A stretch of 9,336 bases of DNA. Origin: DATKYV01 sp035528275. Lineage in GTDB: Bacteria > Acidobacteriota > Terriglobia > UBA7540. Under the pieces are notes generated by a model. That model saw only the letters and a program-made list of their open reading frames with translations. It ran no database searches and was not told the DNA's origin. The stretch spans positions 1 through 9,336 of the forward strand of contig DATKYV010000040.1 in assembly GCA_035528275.1 (NCBI GenBank), written 5' to 3'. Shown piece after piece: positions 1 to 7,554 of the stretch. The translations under genes and the position numbers were made by a program. Every line of letters starts with the position of its first letter. The stretch's first letter is position 1.

Positions 1-660
1 GGGCTTGCCGATTCGCCACAGCGCGTGGAGCTTTCCCGCCGCCGCGCGCGCCGCCGCCGGGTCCGGCTGAGCCTGGAAGTAGCCCCAGGCCAGACCCGCG
101 TCGATGTATCCGGGGCAAATGCAATTGACTCGAACGCCTTCCTTGCCGTGATCAATCGCCATGGCTTTGGTCAGCGCGATGATGGCCCCTTTGGTGGCAC
201 AGTAGCCCGCGCAGGTCGGCTCGACAAAGAAGCCGTTCACCGAAGCCATATTCACAATAGAGCCCTTGGTCTTCCGCAGGTGCGGCAGGAAGTACTTCGA
301 GCAGAGAAATACGCCGCCGAGATTCACTGCGATCTCGCGATTCCACTCCTCCACCGTGGTATCTTCGACGGTCTTGTTCACTTGAATGGCGGCGTTGTTG
401 ACGAGGACGTCGATTCGTGAGAAGGCTTCGAGCGTTTTGTGCGCAAGGTTCTGAACTGAATCCGCGTTTGAGACATCGACTTCAACCGCGACTGCCGTCC
501 CGCCGCCTGCGGTGATGAGCTTGGCTGTCTCTGAGGCGCCTTGCGAATTGATGTCGGCCACCACGACCCGCGCGCCTTCTTTTGCAAACTCCAGTGCCGT
601 CGCCCGGCCGATGCCCGAAGCTGACCCCGTGATGACGGCAACGCGATCCTTGAGCTTCAT
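1..660 (-). CDS. SDR family NAD(P)-dependent oxidoreductase, 3' end cut by window edge
   Basis: This is a classical short-chain dehydrogenase/reductase, a Rossmann-fold enzyme that oxidises or reduces an alcohol/carbonyl using NAD(H) or NADP(H). 220 codons are visible and the C-terminus lies beyond the left edge; the family is usually about 250 residues. The dinucleotide motif TGSASGIG is at residues 11-18, an acidic Asp at 62 lies after the adenine-pocket strand, NNAA (variant of NNAG) is at 88-91, and the catalytic set is Asn113, Ser140, Tyr153 and Lys157 (YCATK). An Asp at residue 36 (VVADIN), at the end of beta-2, favours NAD over NADP. The start is the ATG at 660, with an excellent Shine-Dalgarno AAGGAGG at 671-665, only 4 nt upstream. 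It follows gcvPB by 63 bp on the same strand and may be cotranscribed with the gcv genes, but its own strong ribosome site suggests independent translation. The substrate cannot be told from sequence; the 3-oxoacyl-ACP reductase or glucose 1-dehydrogenase names often given to such proteins would be guesses. Confidence 0.93.
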   Translation of the reverse strand, partial: MKLKDRVAVITGSASGIGRATALEFAKEGARVVVADINSQGASETAKLITAGGGTAVAVEVDVSNADSVQNLAHKTLEAFSRIDVLVNNAAIQVNKTVEDTTVEEWNREIAVNLGGVFLCSKYFLPHLRKTKGSIVNMASVNGFFVEPTCAGYCATKGAIIALTKAMAIDHGKEGVRVNCICPGYIDAGLAWGYFQAQPDPAAARAAAGKLHALWRIGKP

Positions 661-664
661 GGCG

Positions 665-671
665 CCTCCTT
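665..671 (-). promoter_or_regulatory. Strong Shine-Dalgarno of the SDR gene
   Basis: Read on the minus strand, AAGGAGG lies 4 nt upstream of the ATG at 660. It is a near-perfect match to the 16S 3' end and fixes the SDR start. Most other genes in this window lack such a clear site. Confidence 0.8.
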
Positions 672-723
672 CCTGGCTCTGCGGGAAACGGATTGAACGT
701 GGCGGGTCATGCCCGTTCCGGTG

Positions 724-2238
<1,515 letters not shown>

Positions 2239-2241
2239 GCG

Positions 2242-3636
2242 TCAAGAGTTGCGGCCCACCGGGGCGGTGCTCAGCCGCGCCGCCGTGGACTGCGAATCGG
2301 ATTTTGTCCCAAAGCGCCGAAACACCTCAGTCATCCGGTCGATCGTCGCCTTGCTCACCGTCTCAGTTACGCAAATCAACAGGTGATTTTTCAGTTCAGG
2401 GAAGAACTTCTCGAGATTCAGGCCGCCGATGATCTTTTCTTCCCGTAAGGCGGCCAGCAAAACTTCCGCATCGACAGGAGTTTTGACCACGAATTCATTG
2501 AAATGCGGAGCAGCGAAAGGCGTGGCCGTTCCCGGAATGGCGCGAAGCTGACCGGCCGCGTAGTGGGCCTTCGCAAGATTGTGTTCGGCCAGTGCTTTCA
2601 GCCCTTTCTTACCGAGCAGGGAAAGGTAGATCGTGGCGGTGAGGGCGCAGAGCGACTGGTTCGTGCAGATATTCGAGGTCGCTTTCTCGCGCCGGATGTG
2701 CTGCTCGCGTGTGGCCAGAGTCAGGACGTATCCGCGGCGTCCCTCCGCATCCCGCGTTTCTCCGATCAGCCGGCCCGGCAACTGCCGCAAGAACTTCTCT
2801 TTGGAGGCAAGGAAGCCCACGTAGGGCCCGCCGAATGCGACGGGAACTCCGAATGACTGGGCTTCGCCCGCAACGATGTCAGCCTCGGCGGGTGGCCGCA
2901 GGATTCCGAGCGAAAGCGGTTCAGTAACCGTGACGATAAGCAGGGCGCCGGCGCGGTGGACGATTTCGGAAATCTCGTGGACCGACTCAATCGCCCCCAG
3001 AAAATTCGGAGACTGGATGACGAGGGCAGCGGCGTCCTTGACTGACGACTCAAGCGCGCCGAGATCCAGCAGGCCGGAGGGTTGGTAAGGAATCCCGACG
3101 ACGTCCACGTCCTGGTGGCGAACATACGTCTCGAGCACCTGCCGGTACTCGGGATGCAGAGTGCGGGCCAGCACCACACGATTGCGCCGCGTGATGCGCA
3201 GGGCCATCAAGACCGCTTCGGTGGTGGCCGTCGAGCCGTCGTAGAGCGAAGCGTTGGCCACGTCCATGCCCGTGAGCTGGGCGATGAGGGTCTGGAACTC
3301 AAACATCGCCTGCAGAGTTCCCTGGGCGATTTCGGCTTGATAAGGCGTGTAGGCGGTGAAAAACTCGCCGCGCGAGATCAGCGCGTCAACGGCCACCGGG
3401 CGGTAGTGGGAATAGGCGCCGGCGCCCAGCAGGGAAACGTAATCCTTGGCGCTCTGGCTCGCCGCCTGACGGAAAAACTCCAGGATTTCGGGTTCGGAAA
3501 GCGGCCCGGGGAGATTGAGCGGGGCGCGCAGTTTCAAATTCTCTGGTATTTGGGCGAAAAGTTCATCGATGGATTTGTGCCCCGCCGCCTCGAGCATGGC
3601 GGCGCGCTCGGTGGGTGAGTTGGGAAGATAGCGCAT
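2242..3636 (-). CDS. gcvPA: Glycine dehydrogenase (decarboxylating) subunit 1, P-protein N-terminal half
   Basis: This is the partner of GcvPB in the split glycine decarboxylase. It has the aminotransferase-like fold but lacks the PLP lysine, and contributes to the dimer interface and active site. It has 464 residues, normal for GcvPA. The start MRYLPNSPTERAAML is the typical N-terminus. Family segments include FLGAGAYSHYRP at about 90, the TAYTPYQAEIAQGTLQ stretch at about 114-129, MDVANASLYDGSTA at about 144-157, and FGGPYVGF near the middle. The ATG at 3636 shares its A with the gcvH stop codon (TGATG), so the ribosome probably restarts there. No Shine-Dalgarno is visible; the mRNA just upstream actually reads ACCTCC, which is anti-SD-like. 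It is followed after 3 bp by gcvPB. Stop codon TGA at 2244-2242. Confidence 0.97.
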   Translation of the reverse strand: MRYLPNSPTERAAMLEAAGHKSIDELFAQIPENLKLRAPLNLPGPLSEPEILEFFRQAASQSAKDYVSLLGAGAYSHYRPVAVDALISRGEFFTAYTPYQAEIAQGTLQAMFEFQTLIAQLTGMDVANASLYDGSTATTEAVLMALRITRRNRVVLARTLHPEYRQVLETYVRHQDVDVVGIPYQPSGLLDLGALESSVKDAAALVIQSPNFLGAIESVHEISEIVHRAGALLIVTVTEPLSLGILRPPAEADIVAGEAQSFGVPVAFGGPYVGFLASKEKFLRQLPGRLIGETRDAEGRRGYVLTLATREQHIRREKATSNICTNQSLCALTATIYLSLLGKKGLKALAEHNLAKAHYAAGQLRAIPGTATPFAAPHFNEFVVKTPVDAEVLLAALREEKIIGGLNLEKFFPELKNHLLICVTETVSKATIDRMTEVFRRFGTKSDSQSTAARLSTAPVGRNS

Positions 3637-4025
3637 CAGGAGGTCTTTTCCTGCCGGATATACGCCTCGTAGTCTTCGGCGGTCATCAGGTTTTCGACTT
3701 CACTTCGGTCCTCGATCCGCACGCGGATCAACCAAGCGTCACCGTGCGGGTCGGCGTTGAGCAGTTCGGGGCTAGACTGGACCCTCGGATTGACGGCGGT
3801 CACCTCGCCTGTGACCGGCGAATAGATTTCCGAAACCGCCTTCACTGATTCCACGGTGCCGAAGGATTCGTTGGCCGCGACGTGCTCGCCGGACTTGGGG
3901 AGCTCAACGTAGACGATGTCTCCCAGCTCCTTCTGGGCGTGGTCGGTGATTCCGATGGTGGCGATGGCTTCATCAATCCGAACCCATTCGTGCTCTTTGG
4001 TATAAAGCAGCTCTTGTGGATACAT
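3636..4025 (-). CDS. gcvH: Glycine cleavage system H protein (lipoyl carrier)
   Basis: This is the small lipoylated shuttle of the glycine cleavage system. It carries the aminomethyl group from the P-protein to GcvT and is reoxidised by the L-protein. It has 129 residues, the usual length. The lipoyl-accepting residue is Lys62 in the family motif ESVKAVSEIYSPVTGEV, and GITDHAQKELGDIVYVELP (25-43) precedes it as expected. The start is the ATG at 4025; a GAGGAG-type site occurs upstream but at a longer than usual spacing (about 13 nt), so initiation strength is uncertain. It follows gcvT after 104 bp containing a GC-rich inverted repeat, and its stop overlaps the gcvPA start by one base. Lipoylation would need LipA/LipB or LplA encoded elsewhere. 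Confidence 0.97.
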   Translation of the reverse strand: MYPQELLYTKEHEWVRIDEAIATIGITDHAQKELGDIVYVELPKSGEHVAANESFGTVESVKAVSEIYSPVTGEVTAVNPRVQSSPELLNADPHGDAWLIRVRIEDRSEVENLMTAEDYEAYIRQEKTS

Positions 4026-4051
4026 GATGGTTCAGACTCTCCTCGCATCGG

Positions 4052-4076
4052 CCGGCGGCGCGCACTCTCCCGCCGG
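4052..4076 (-). repeat. GC-rich hairpin between gcvT and gcvH
   Basis: A perfect 7-bp inverted repeat (CCGGCGG / CCGCCGG) with an 11-nt loop lies in the 104-bp gap between the gcvT stop and the gcvH start. No U-run follows on either strand, so it does not look like a complete intrinsic terminator. It could be an mRNA processing or stability element, or a partial attenuator; it may also be chance in GC-rich DNA. Confidence 0.4.
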
Positions 4077-4129
4077 TGATTGCTTGGTGGATGGTTTGCG
4101 GGTCAAATGCATCTCCTGCACGTTTCCGT

Positions 4130-5239
4130 CTATTTCGATCGTTTGTAAAAGGGCAGAGTAACAATGCGCGCGGCGGCTTTTCGGCCGCGGATTTCAATCT
4201 GAATTTCCCGGCCCACCTGGGCTTGGACAGGCGGGAGGTATGCCATCCCGATGTTCTTCTTGAGGAACGGCGCTGGCGAACCGCTGGTAACGCGGCCCGC
4301 AACCGCGTCCTCGATCCAAATCGCGTAACCGTCACGGGCAATACCGCGGTCGGTCATTTCGAAGCCTACCAGTTTCTTGCGCAGTCCGTCCTGGCGCTGT
4401 TTGACCAGAGCGTCTCGCCCTATGAAATCTCCCTTTTCAAGTTTGCAGATCCAACCCAGGTTGGCTTCGAACAGCGTGGTGTCTTCATCGAGTTCATGGC
4501 CGTAGAGGGCGTAGCCCGCTTCCAGGCGCAACGTATTGCGCGCTCCCAAACCCGCGGGAATCATGCCCTCGTCCTTTCCGGCTTCGATGAGTTGCGTCCA
4601 GACCCGCTCCGATTCTTCCGGGGGAAAGTAGAATTCAAATCCGTCTTCACCGGTGTATCCGGTGCGTGCCAGGAATCCATCGACTCCGCAACAGGTCGCG
4701 CGGGTGAACCAGTAGTAGCGGAGGGACGCAAGATCGGCGCCGCTCACTTTGCCCACGATGGCCGCCGACCGCGGGCCCTGGATGGCCAACTGCGAATACT
4801 CGGCGGAAACGTCTCGAACCTCGGCGTCGAAGGAATTATTCCGCACGATCCACTCGAAATCCTTGTCCGTATTGGCGGCGTTGACGCAGAGGAAATAGTG
4901 ATTCTCCGCCAGGCGGTGCACGAGGCAATCGTCTACCGCGCTGCCCTGCGGATACATGAGGGCCGAGTACTGCGCCTGGAAGTCTTTCAGGCCGGAGACG
5001 TCGTTGGAGGTCACGGACTGAAGGAGCTGGAGCGCCTGCGGCCCGCGAACGTCGATCTCGCCCATGTGGCTGACGTCAAACAGCCCGGCGCGTGTCCGGA
5101 CGGCGAGATGCTCCTGGGTGATGCTGGAATACTCAACCGGCATATCCCAGCCGCCGAATTCCACAAGTCGAGCTCCCGCGGCTCTGTGGACAGCATTCAG
5201 TGCCGTGCGCTTCAGCGCCACCCCTGTCGGCGTCGTCAA
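4130..5239 (-). CDS. gcvT: Glycine cleavage system aminomethyltransferase (T protein)
   Basis: T-protein takes the aminomethyl group from lipoylated GcvH, releases ammonia and forms 5,10-methylene-tetrahydrofolate. From the chosen start it has 369 residues; E. coli GcvT has 364. The N-terminal folate-binding part shows FGGWDMPVEYSSI (28-40), LFDVSHMGEIDVRGP (53-67) and an Asp pair at 103-104 (SAVDDCLV), corresponding to the aspartate needed for tetrahydrofolate chemistry. TRATCC and ARTGYTGEDGFEF follow in the middle, and the C-terminal domain carries VTSGSPAPFLKKNIGMA. The start is uncertain because no ATG fits: candidates in frame are TTG at 5266 (no ribosome site), TTG at 5239 (GCGAGG 6 nt upstream) and GTG at 5221 (giving the family-like MALKRTALNAVH but with no properly spaced site). 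I chose 5239. It is first in the gcv operon, below a sigma70-like promoter. Stop TAG at 4132-4130. Confidence 0.95.
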   Translation of the reverse strand: MTTPTGVALKRTALNAVHRAAGARLVEFGGWDMPVEYSSITQEHLAVRTRAGLFDVSHMGEIDVRGPQALQLLQSVTSNDVSGLKDFQAQYSALMYPQGSAVDDCLVHRLAENHYFLCVNAANTDKDFEWIVRNNSFDAEVRDVSAEYSQLAIQGPRSAAIVGKVSGADLASLRYYWFTRATCCGVDGFLARTGYTGEDGFEFYFPPEESERVWTQLIEAGKDEGMIPAGLGARNTLRLEAGYALYGHELDEDTTLFEANLGWICKLEKGDFIGRDALVKQRQDGLRKKLVGFEMTDRGIARDGYAIWIEDAVAGRVTSGSPAPFLKKNIGMAYLPPVQAQVGREIQIEIRGRKAAARIVTLPFYKRSK

Positions 5240-5256
5240 AACCAGCCTCGCAGCAT
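5236..5256 (-). promoter_or_regulatory. Possible six-codon leader ORF overlapping the gcvT start
   Basis: On the minus strand an ATG at 5256 opens a six-codon frame (MLRGWF) that ends with TGA at 5238-5236. That stop overlaps the in-frame gcvT start candidate TTG at 5239 as TTGA. This is the only ATG between the promoter and gcvT. It may be a coupling or leader peptide, or chance; it has no good ribosome site of its own. Confidence 0.2.
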
Positions 5257-5285
5257 ATAAGGACAAGTCACAGCAAGAGCAGCCA

Positions 5286-5314
5286 AGCTAGCACAGGCGA
5301 CGCGAGAGGGTCAA
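5286..5314 (-). promoter_or_regulatory. Sigma70-like promoter for the gcvT-gcvH-gcvPA-gcvPB operon
   Basis: Read on the minus strand, a -35 box TTGACC (5314-5309) is followed by exactly 17 nt and a -10-like box CTAGCT (5291-5286), preceded by TGTG. The predicted transcript start is near 5279, giving a leader of about 40 nt to the preferred gcvT start at 5239. The -35 is strong and the spacing ideal; the -10 is weak. No glycine riboswitch motif is visible in the region, which is also too short to hold a tandem one downstream of this promoter. Confidence 0.5.
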
Positions 5315-5351
5315 GGCGGGCGGCCGCACGGTTGGCTGGTCGAGCGCGCGG

Positions 5352-5380
5352 TTGATTTTCTCCTCTGGGTGTCTGACAAT
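5352..5380 (+). promoter_or_regulatory. Candidate promoter for the small cysteine-rich gene
   Basis: TTGATT (5352-5357), a 17-nt spacer and GACAAT (5375-5380) each match 4 of 6 consensus bases. The predicted transcript start is near 5387, about 42 nt upstream of the ATG at 5429. It fires divergently from the gcvT promoter, so the 160-bp region may hold shared control sites. This is a moderate to weak candidate. Confidence 0.35.
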
Positions 5381-5428
5381 GGAGTGGGAGTTTCCGGTCC
5401 CAGTTCGCGACAGTGAATCGAAGGTTTC

Positions 5429-5605
5429 ATGGCTTACAAAGAATTCAAATGCATCGCCTGCGATCTGCCGGAGGAGCGCTGCACATGCGATCGCTACTGC
5501 GCGCTCTGCTATTCCGAATATCAGGTACGGCTCACCGAAGACGGGCAGTACTACTGCTCGATCTGCCGTGAAGTGTGCGATTACAAAATCCAGGATTCGG
5601 CCTAG
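5429..5605 (+). CDS. Small cysteine-rich protein, putative zinc-ribbon type, 58 residues
   Basis: This short frame encodes MAYKEFKCIACDLPEE and continues to a TAG at 5603-5605. Nine of 58 residues are cysteine: C8, C11, C18, C20, C24, C27, C43, C46 and C50, arranged as CxxC, CxC, CxxC and CxxCxxxC. Pairs of this spacing are typical zinc or iron ligands, and the protein has no signal peptide or membrane segment, so it should be cytosolic. The ATG has a GAAGG-type site (5419-5424) about 5 nt upstream and a candidate promoter at the right distance. The many ordered cysteine pairs, the aromatic residues between them (YC, YYC) and the clean start and stop make chance unlikely. It is transcribed away from gcvT. 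I do not recognise a named family; a metal-binding, protein-binding or regulatory role is possible. The opposite strand has a longer open frame here, but that frame has no protein-like character. Confidence 0.75.
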   Translation: MAYKEFKCIACDLPEERCTCDRYCALCYSEYQVRLTEDGQYYCSICREVCDYKIQDSA

Positions 5606-5951
5606 GGCCCTGACGCCCAGGAACCGCAGGCGGTCCATGAGAGCGTCGGTCCCTCCCATACCCCACCCGACGCTTTTCATCTGGCCGAGGCGATTGCTCT
5701 CTCTCGTCCAACCCCAAAAGCCATCTGCGGGATAGCGATGGAAACGCAGCACGGCTGTCCTTCCGGGCTCGAGAATCATTCGACCGCAGGGAACGGAGGG
5801 CGCCTTGGGTCGGATTCTTTGCCGCATCGAGTTGTTCCGTTTACCCGCTTGGCATTGATTTCCTGCGGTGCTGACTGTACCATCCCGGCGTGGCAGGAAG
5901 AGGTGATCGGCCAGTGACAATGGGATCGCCCGAACCCTCCGTGCCGACCGC
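5606..5951. other. Intergenic stretch without a convincing gene
   Basis: These 346 bp separate the cysteine-rich gene from the RsbW-like gene. Neither strand gives a frame with recognisable motifs; the long minus-strand frame through it is rich in Arg, Pro and Gly and ends in the divergent promoter region. A small GC-rich inverted repeat (ACCG/CGGT with a 4-nt loop, about 5619-5630) has no U-run and is not a credible terminator. One weak promoter candidate lies near the right end. I see no tRNA, riboswitch or repeat array. Confidence 0.6.
5855..5883 (+). promoter_or_regulatory. Candidate promoter for the RsbW-STAS-mlaEFD block
   Basis: TTGATT (5855-5860), 17 nt, then TACCAT (5878-5883), each matching 4 of 6 consensus bases. 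The predicted start is near 5890, about 60 nt upstream of the ATG at 5952. It is weak, but it is the best-placed candidate in the long gap ahead of this operon. Confidence 0.3.
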
Positions 5952-6392
5952 ATGAAACTGGTAATCAACACCGACCCGCGGCTCCTGCACATTGTACGCA
6001 GTGTGATAAGATATTACGCGCAAGAGGCTGGTTTCCCGGAAGCCGACGTCGATTGTTTGGCGATGGCCATCAACGAAGCGGCGTCCAACGTGATTCGTCA
6101 CGCCTATGACAATCGCCCGGACGCCCGGTTCTCGCTGGAGGTCAAGTCTTTTCCCGATCGGATTGAATTTGTCCTCGAAGATGACGGCCGCAAAGTCAAG
6201 CCCGAGGCCATCCGGCCGCGTTCCCTCGATGATGTCCGCCCGGGCGGATTGGGGACTTATTTCATCCGCTGTTTCATGGACGAGAGTTCGTACGATTCCA
6301 CGTTCACCGGTGGGAACCGTCTGAGAATGGTGAAGTACTTTTCCCGAAGGGTTTCCTCGAGCGATGAAGGTTCAAGTCAGGAACGTGGATAA
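5952..6392 (+). CDS. RsbW/SpoIIAB-like ATP-binding protein, probable anti-sigma or STAS serine kinase
   Basis: This is a 146-residue HATPase_c-fold (GHKL) protein of the RsbW/SpoIIAB type. Family members bind a sigma factor or phosphorylate a partner STAS protein on serine using ATP. The N-box is INEAASNVIRHAY (40-52) with the Mg/ATP residues Glu42 and Asn46. The G1 box is EDDG (76-79) and the G2 glycine-rich lid is RPGGLG (96-101). The last ~16 residues are Ser/Glu-rich and overlap the next gene. There is no membrane segment. The start is the only in-frame ATG after an upstream TGA at 5904; it has no clear Shine-Dalgarno. A 12-codon frame (5920-5955) ends in TGA overlapping this ATG and might couple translation. 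The next gene, 29 bp overlapping, is a STAS protein with an intact phospho-serine motif, making the pair a textbook kinase/antagonist module. No sigma factor is adjacent, so the true partner may be the lipid transporter or an unlinked protein. Confidence 0.9.
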   Translation: MKLVINTDPRLLHIVRSVIRYYAQEAGFPEADVDCLAMAINEAASNVIRHAYDNRPDARFSLEVKSFPDRIEFVLEDDGRKVKPEAIRPRSLDDVRPGGLGTYFIRCFMDESSYDSTFTGGNRLRMVKYFSRRVSSSDEGSSQERG

Positions 6393-6723
6393 CGTCTCGG
6401 TCATCGACTGTTCCGGGGATGTGGACCTCTACTCGTCAACCGACCTGCGGGGGACCTTGCTGAAAGAAATGCGCTCGGGGAAGCCCAATGTCTTGGTGAA
6501 TATGACCGGGGTCAGTTATATCGACAGCTCGGGAATCGCCACGCTGGTCGAGGGCCTGCAACTTTCCCGCGAGACCAAGACGCGTTTCGGACTCTTCGGC
6601 CTACGCAGCAACGCGCGCTCGGTCCTGGAGTTGGCGCGCCTGCACACGGTCTTCGCCATTTTCGACAACGAAAAAGAGGCTTTGGAGAAGATTGCGACCA
6701 CCGAGCCATTCGGCGGGCTTTAA
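6364..6723 (+). CDS. STAS-domain protein (anti-sigma antagonist-like, possibly MlaB-like)
   Basis: A single STAS domain fills this 119-residue protein. The phosphorylation loop is YIDSSGIATL (52-61); by analogy with RsbV and SpoIIAA the first serine after Asp (Ser55) is the phospho-acceptor. The early strand VSVIDCSGDVDLYSS and later helix SNARSVLELARL (86-97 region) fit the family. The gene starts inside the 3' end of the RsbW-like gene (29-bp overlap), with a GAAGGG site 12 nt upstream, so it is probably translationally coupled to its presumed kinase. It is followed after 33 bp by a MlaE-type permease. In the E. coli Mla complex a STAS protein, MlaB, binds the ATPase MlaF, and many MlaE homologues carry an N-terminal STAS domain. 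This protein could therefore be a Mla subunit, a partner-switch antagonist, or both. The motif here is closer to RsbV-type (DSSG) than to E. coli MlaB (DTGG). Confidence 0.92.
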   Translation: MKVQVRNVDNVSVIDCSGDVDLYSSTDLRGTLLKEMRSGKPNVLVNMTGVSYIDSSGIATLVEGLQLSRETKTRFGLFGLRSNARSVLELARLHTVFAIFDNEKEALEKIATTEPFGGL

Positions 6724-6756
6724 TCTCGCGCTTCCCAACGCTGATCCAGACTGGTC

Positions 6757-7551
6757 ATGACAGGTGTCCTAGCCTTCATCGGCCGCCAAACGCTGGGGCT
6801 GTTGCGTTACGCCAGCGGCCTCTACGACCTTACCGCCAAGACCGCGTATTGGACTTTCGTCGCCCCTTTCAAAGGCCGCGGATTGAAGTGGGGGAGCGCC
6901 GTTCATCAAATGGTCTTGGCGGGGTTCAACGCCCTTCCTATCGTCTCCCTGATTTCGTTTTCCGTGGGATTGGTCCTGGCATTTCAGGGCGCTTATCAAC
7001 TGGAGAAATTCGGCGCCGGTTACTTCGTGGCGGCGCTGGTCGGCGTTTCGATGACCCGCGAGCTGGGGCCGCTGATCACGGCGATCGTGGTCGCCGGGCG
7101 ATCGGGTTCGTCGTTCGCGGCGGAAATCGGGACCATGAAAGTCTCCGAGGAAATCGACGCCCTGGAGGCCATGGGTCTGAACAGCGTCAAATACCTGGTG
7201 GTGCCCAAGTACCTCGCCATGCTTCTGATGATGCCTTGTCTCACCCTGATTTCCGATCTGTCGGGGATTCTGGGAGGGACGGTGTTCGGAATTTATCAGC
7301 TCGATCAAACGTTTTCCATGTACGTCATGGCCACGCGGGACGCGCTGGTGATGCGCGACATCTCGACGGGCCTGGTGAAGAGTCTGGTTTTCGGGGTGAT
7401 CATCACCAAGGTCGGCTGTTACGAGGGATTCGCAGTCAGCGGAGGCGCCGAGGGCGTGGGGCGTTCCACGACCTCGTCCGTGGTGGTTTCCATTTTTCTT
7501 GTCATCCTGGCGGACTTGTTGTTTACCGCACTTTTCTATTACACGAATTAG
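6757..7551 (+). CDS. mlaE: MlaE-type ABC transporter permease (phospholipid transport)
   Basis: This is the inner-membrane permease of a Mla/MCE-type lipid ABC transporter, which works as a dimer under a ring of MCE proteins. It has 264 residues, the normal length. An amphipathic N-terminal stretch (about 1-35) precedes membrane segments at roughly 55-78, 92-113, 148-180, 203-218 and 240-262. The coupling-helix region GRSGSSFAAEIGTMKVSEEIDALEAMG (114-140, conserved EIGTMKVxEEIDAL core) is the hallmark of the family and contacts the ATPase. The C-terminal CYEGFAVSGGAEGVGRSTT (221-239) is also typical. The ATG at 6757 has no obvious Shine-Dalgarno and follows the STAS stop by 33 bp. mlaF begins 3 bp after its TAG, so the two are surely cotranscribed. 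No STAS domain is fused to the N-terminus, consistent with the separate STAS gene upstream filling that role. Confidence 0.95.
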   Translation: MTGVLAFIGRQTLGLLRYASGLYDLTAKTAYWTFVAPFKGRGLKWGSAVHQMVLAGFNALPIVSLISFSVGLVLAFQGAYQLEKFGAGYFVAALVGVSMTRELGPLITAIVVAGRSGSSFAAEIGTMKVSEEIDALEAMGLNSVKYLVVPKYLAMLLMMPCLTLISDLSGILGGTVFGIYQLDQTFSMYVMATRDALVMRDISTGLVKSLVFGVIITKVGCYEGFAVSGGAEGVGRSTTSSVVVSIFLVILADLLFTALFYYTN

Positions 7552-7554
7552 ACG

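Noticed and set aside
3637..3645. AGGAGG on the plus strand and ACCTCC in the gcvH/gcvPA mRNA
   Set aside because: On the plus strand no real gene follows; in the mRNA it is anti-SD in sense and most likely coincidence of GC-rich codons.
4076..5260. 394-codon open frame on the plus strand
   Set aside because: Antisense shadow of gcvT; no recognisable domain, while gcvT is unambiguous.
5267..5428. Glycine riboswitch upstream of gcvT
   Set aside because: I searched both strands for the conserved glycine aptamer core and saw none; the leader after the likely promoter is also too short.
5288..5992. 234-codon open frame on the minus strand across the middle region
   Set aside because: It covers the cysteine-rich gene and the intergenic stretch, runs through the gcvT promoter, and its translation shows no domain, membrane or motif pattern. 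It ends in a TAG in the gcvT frame, so it could not be an extension of GcvT.
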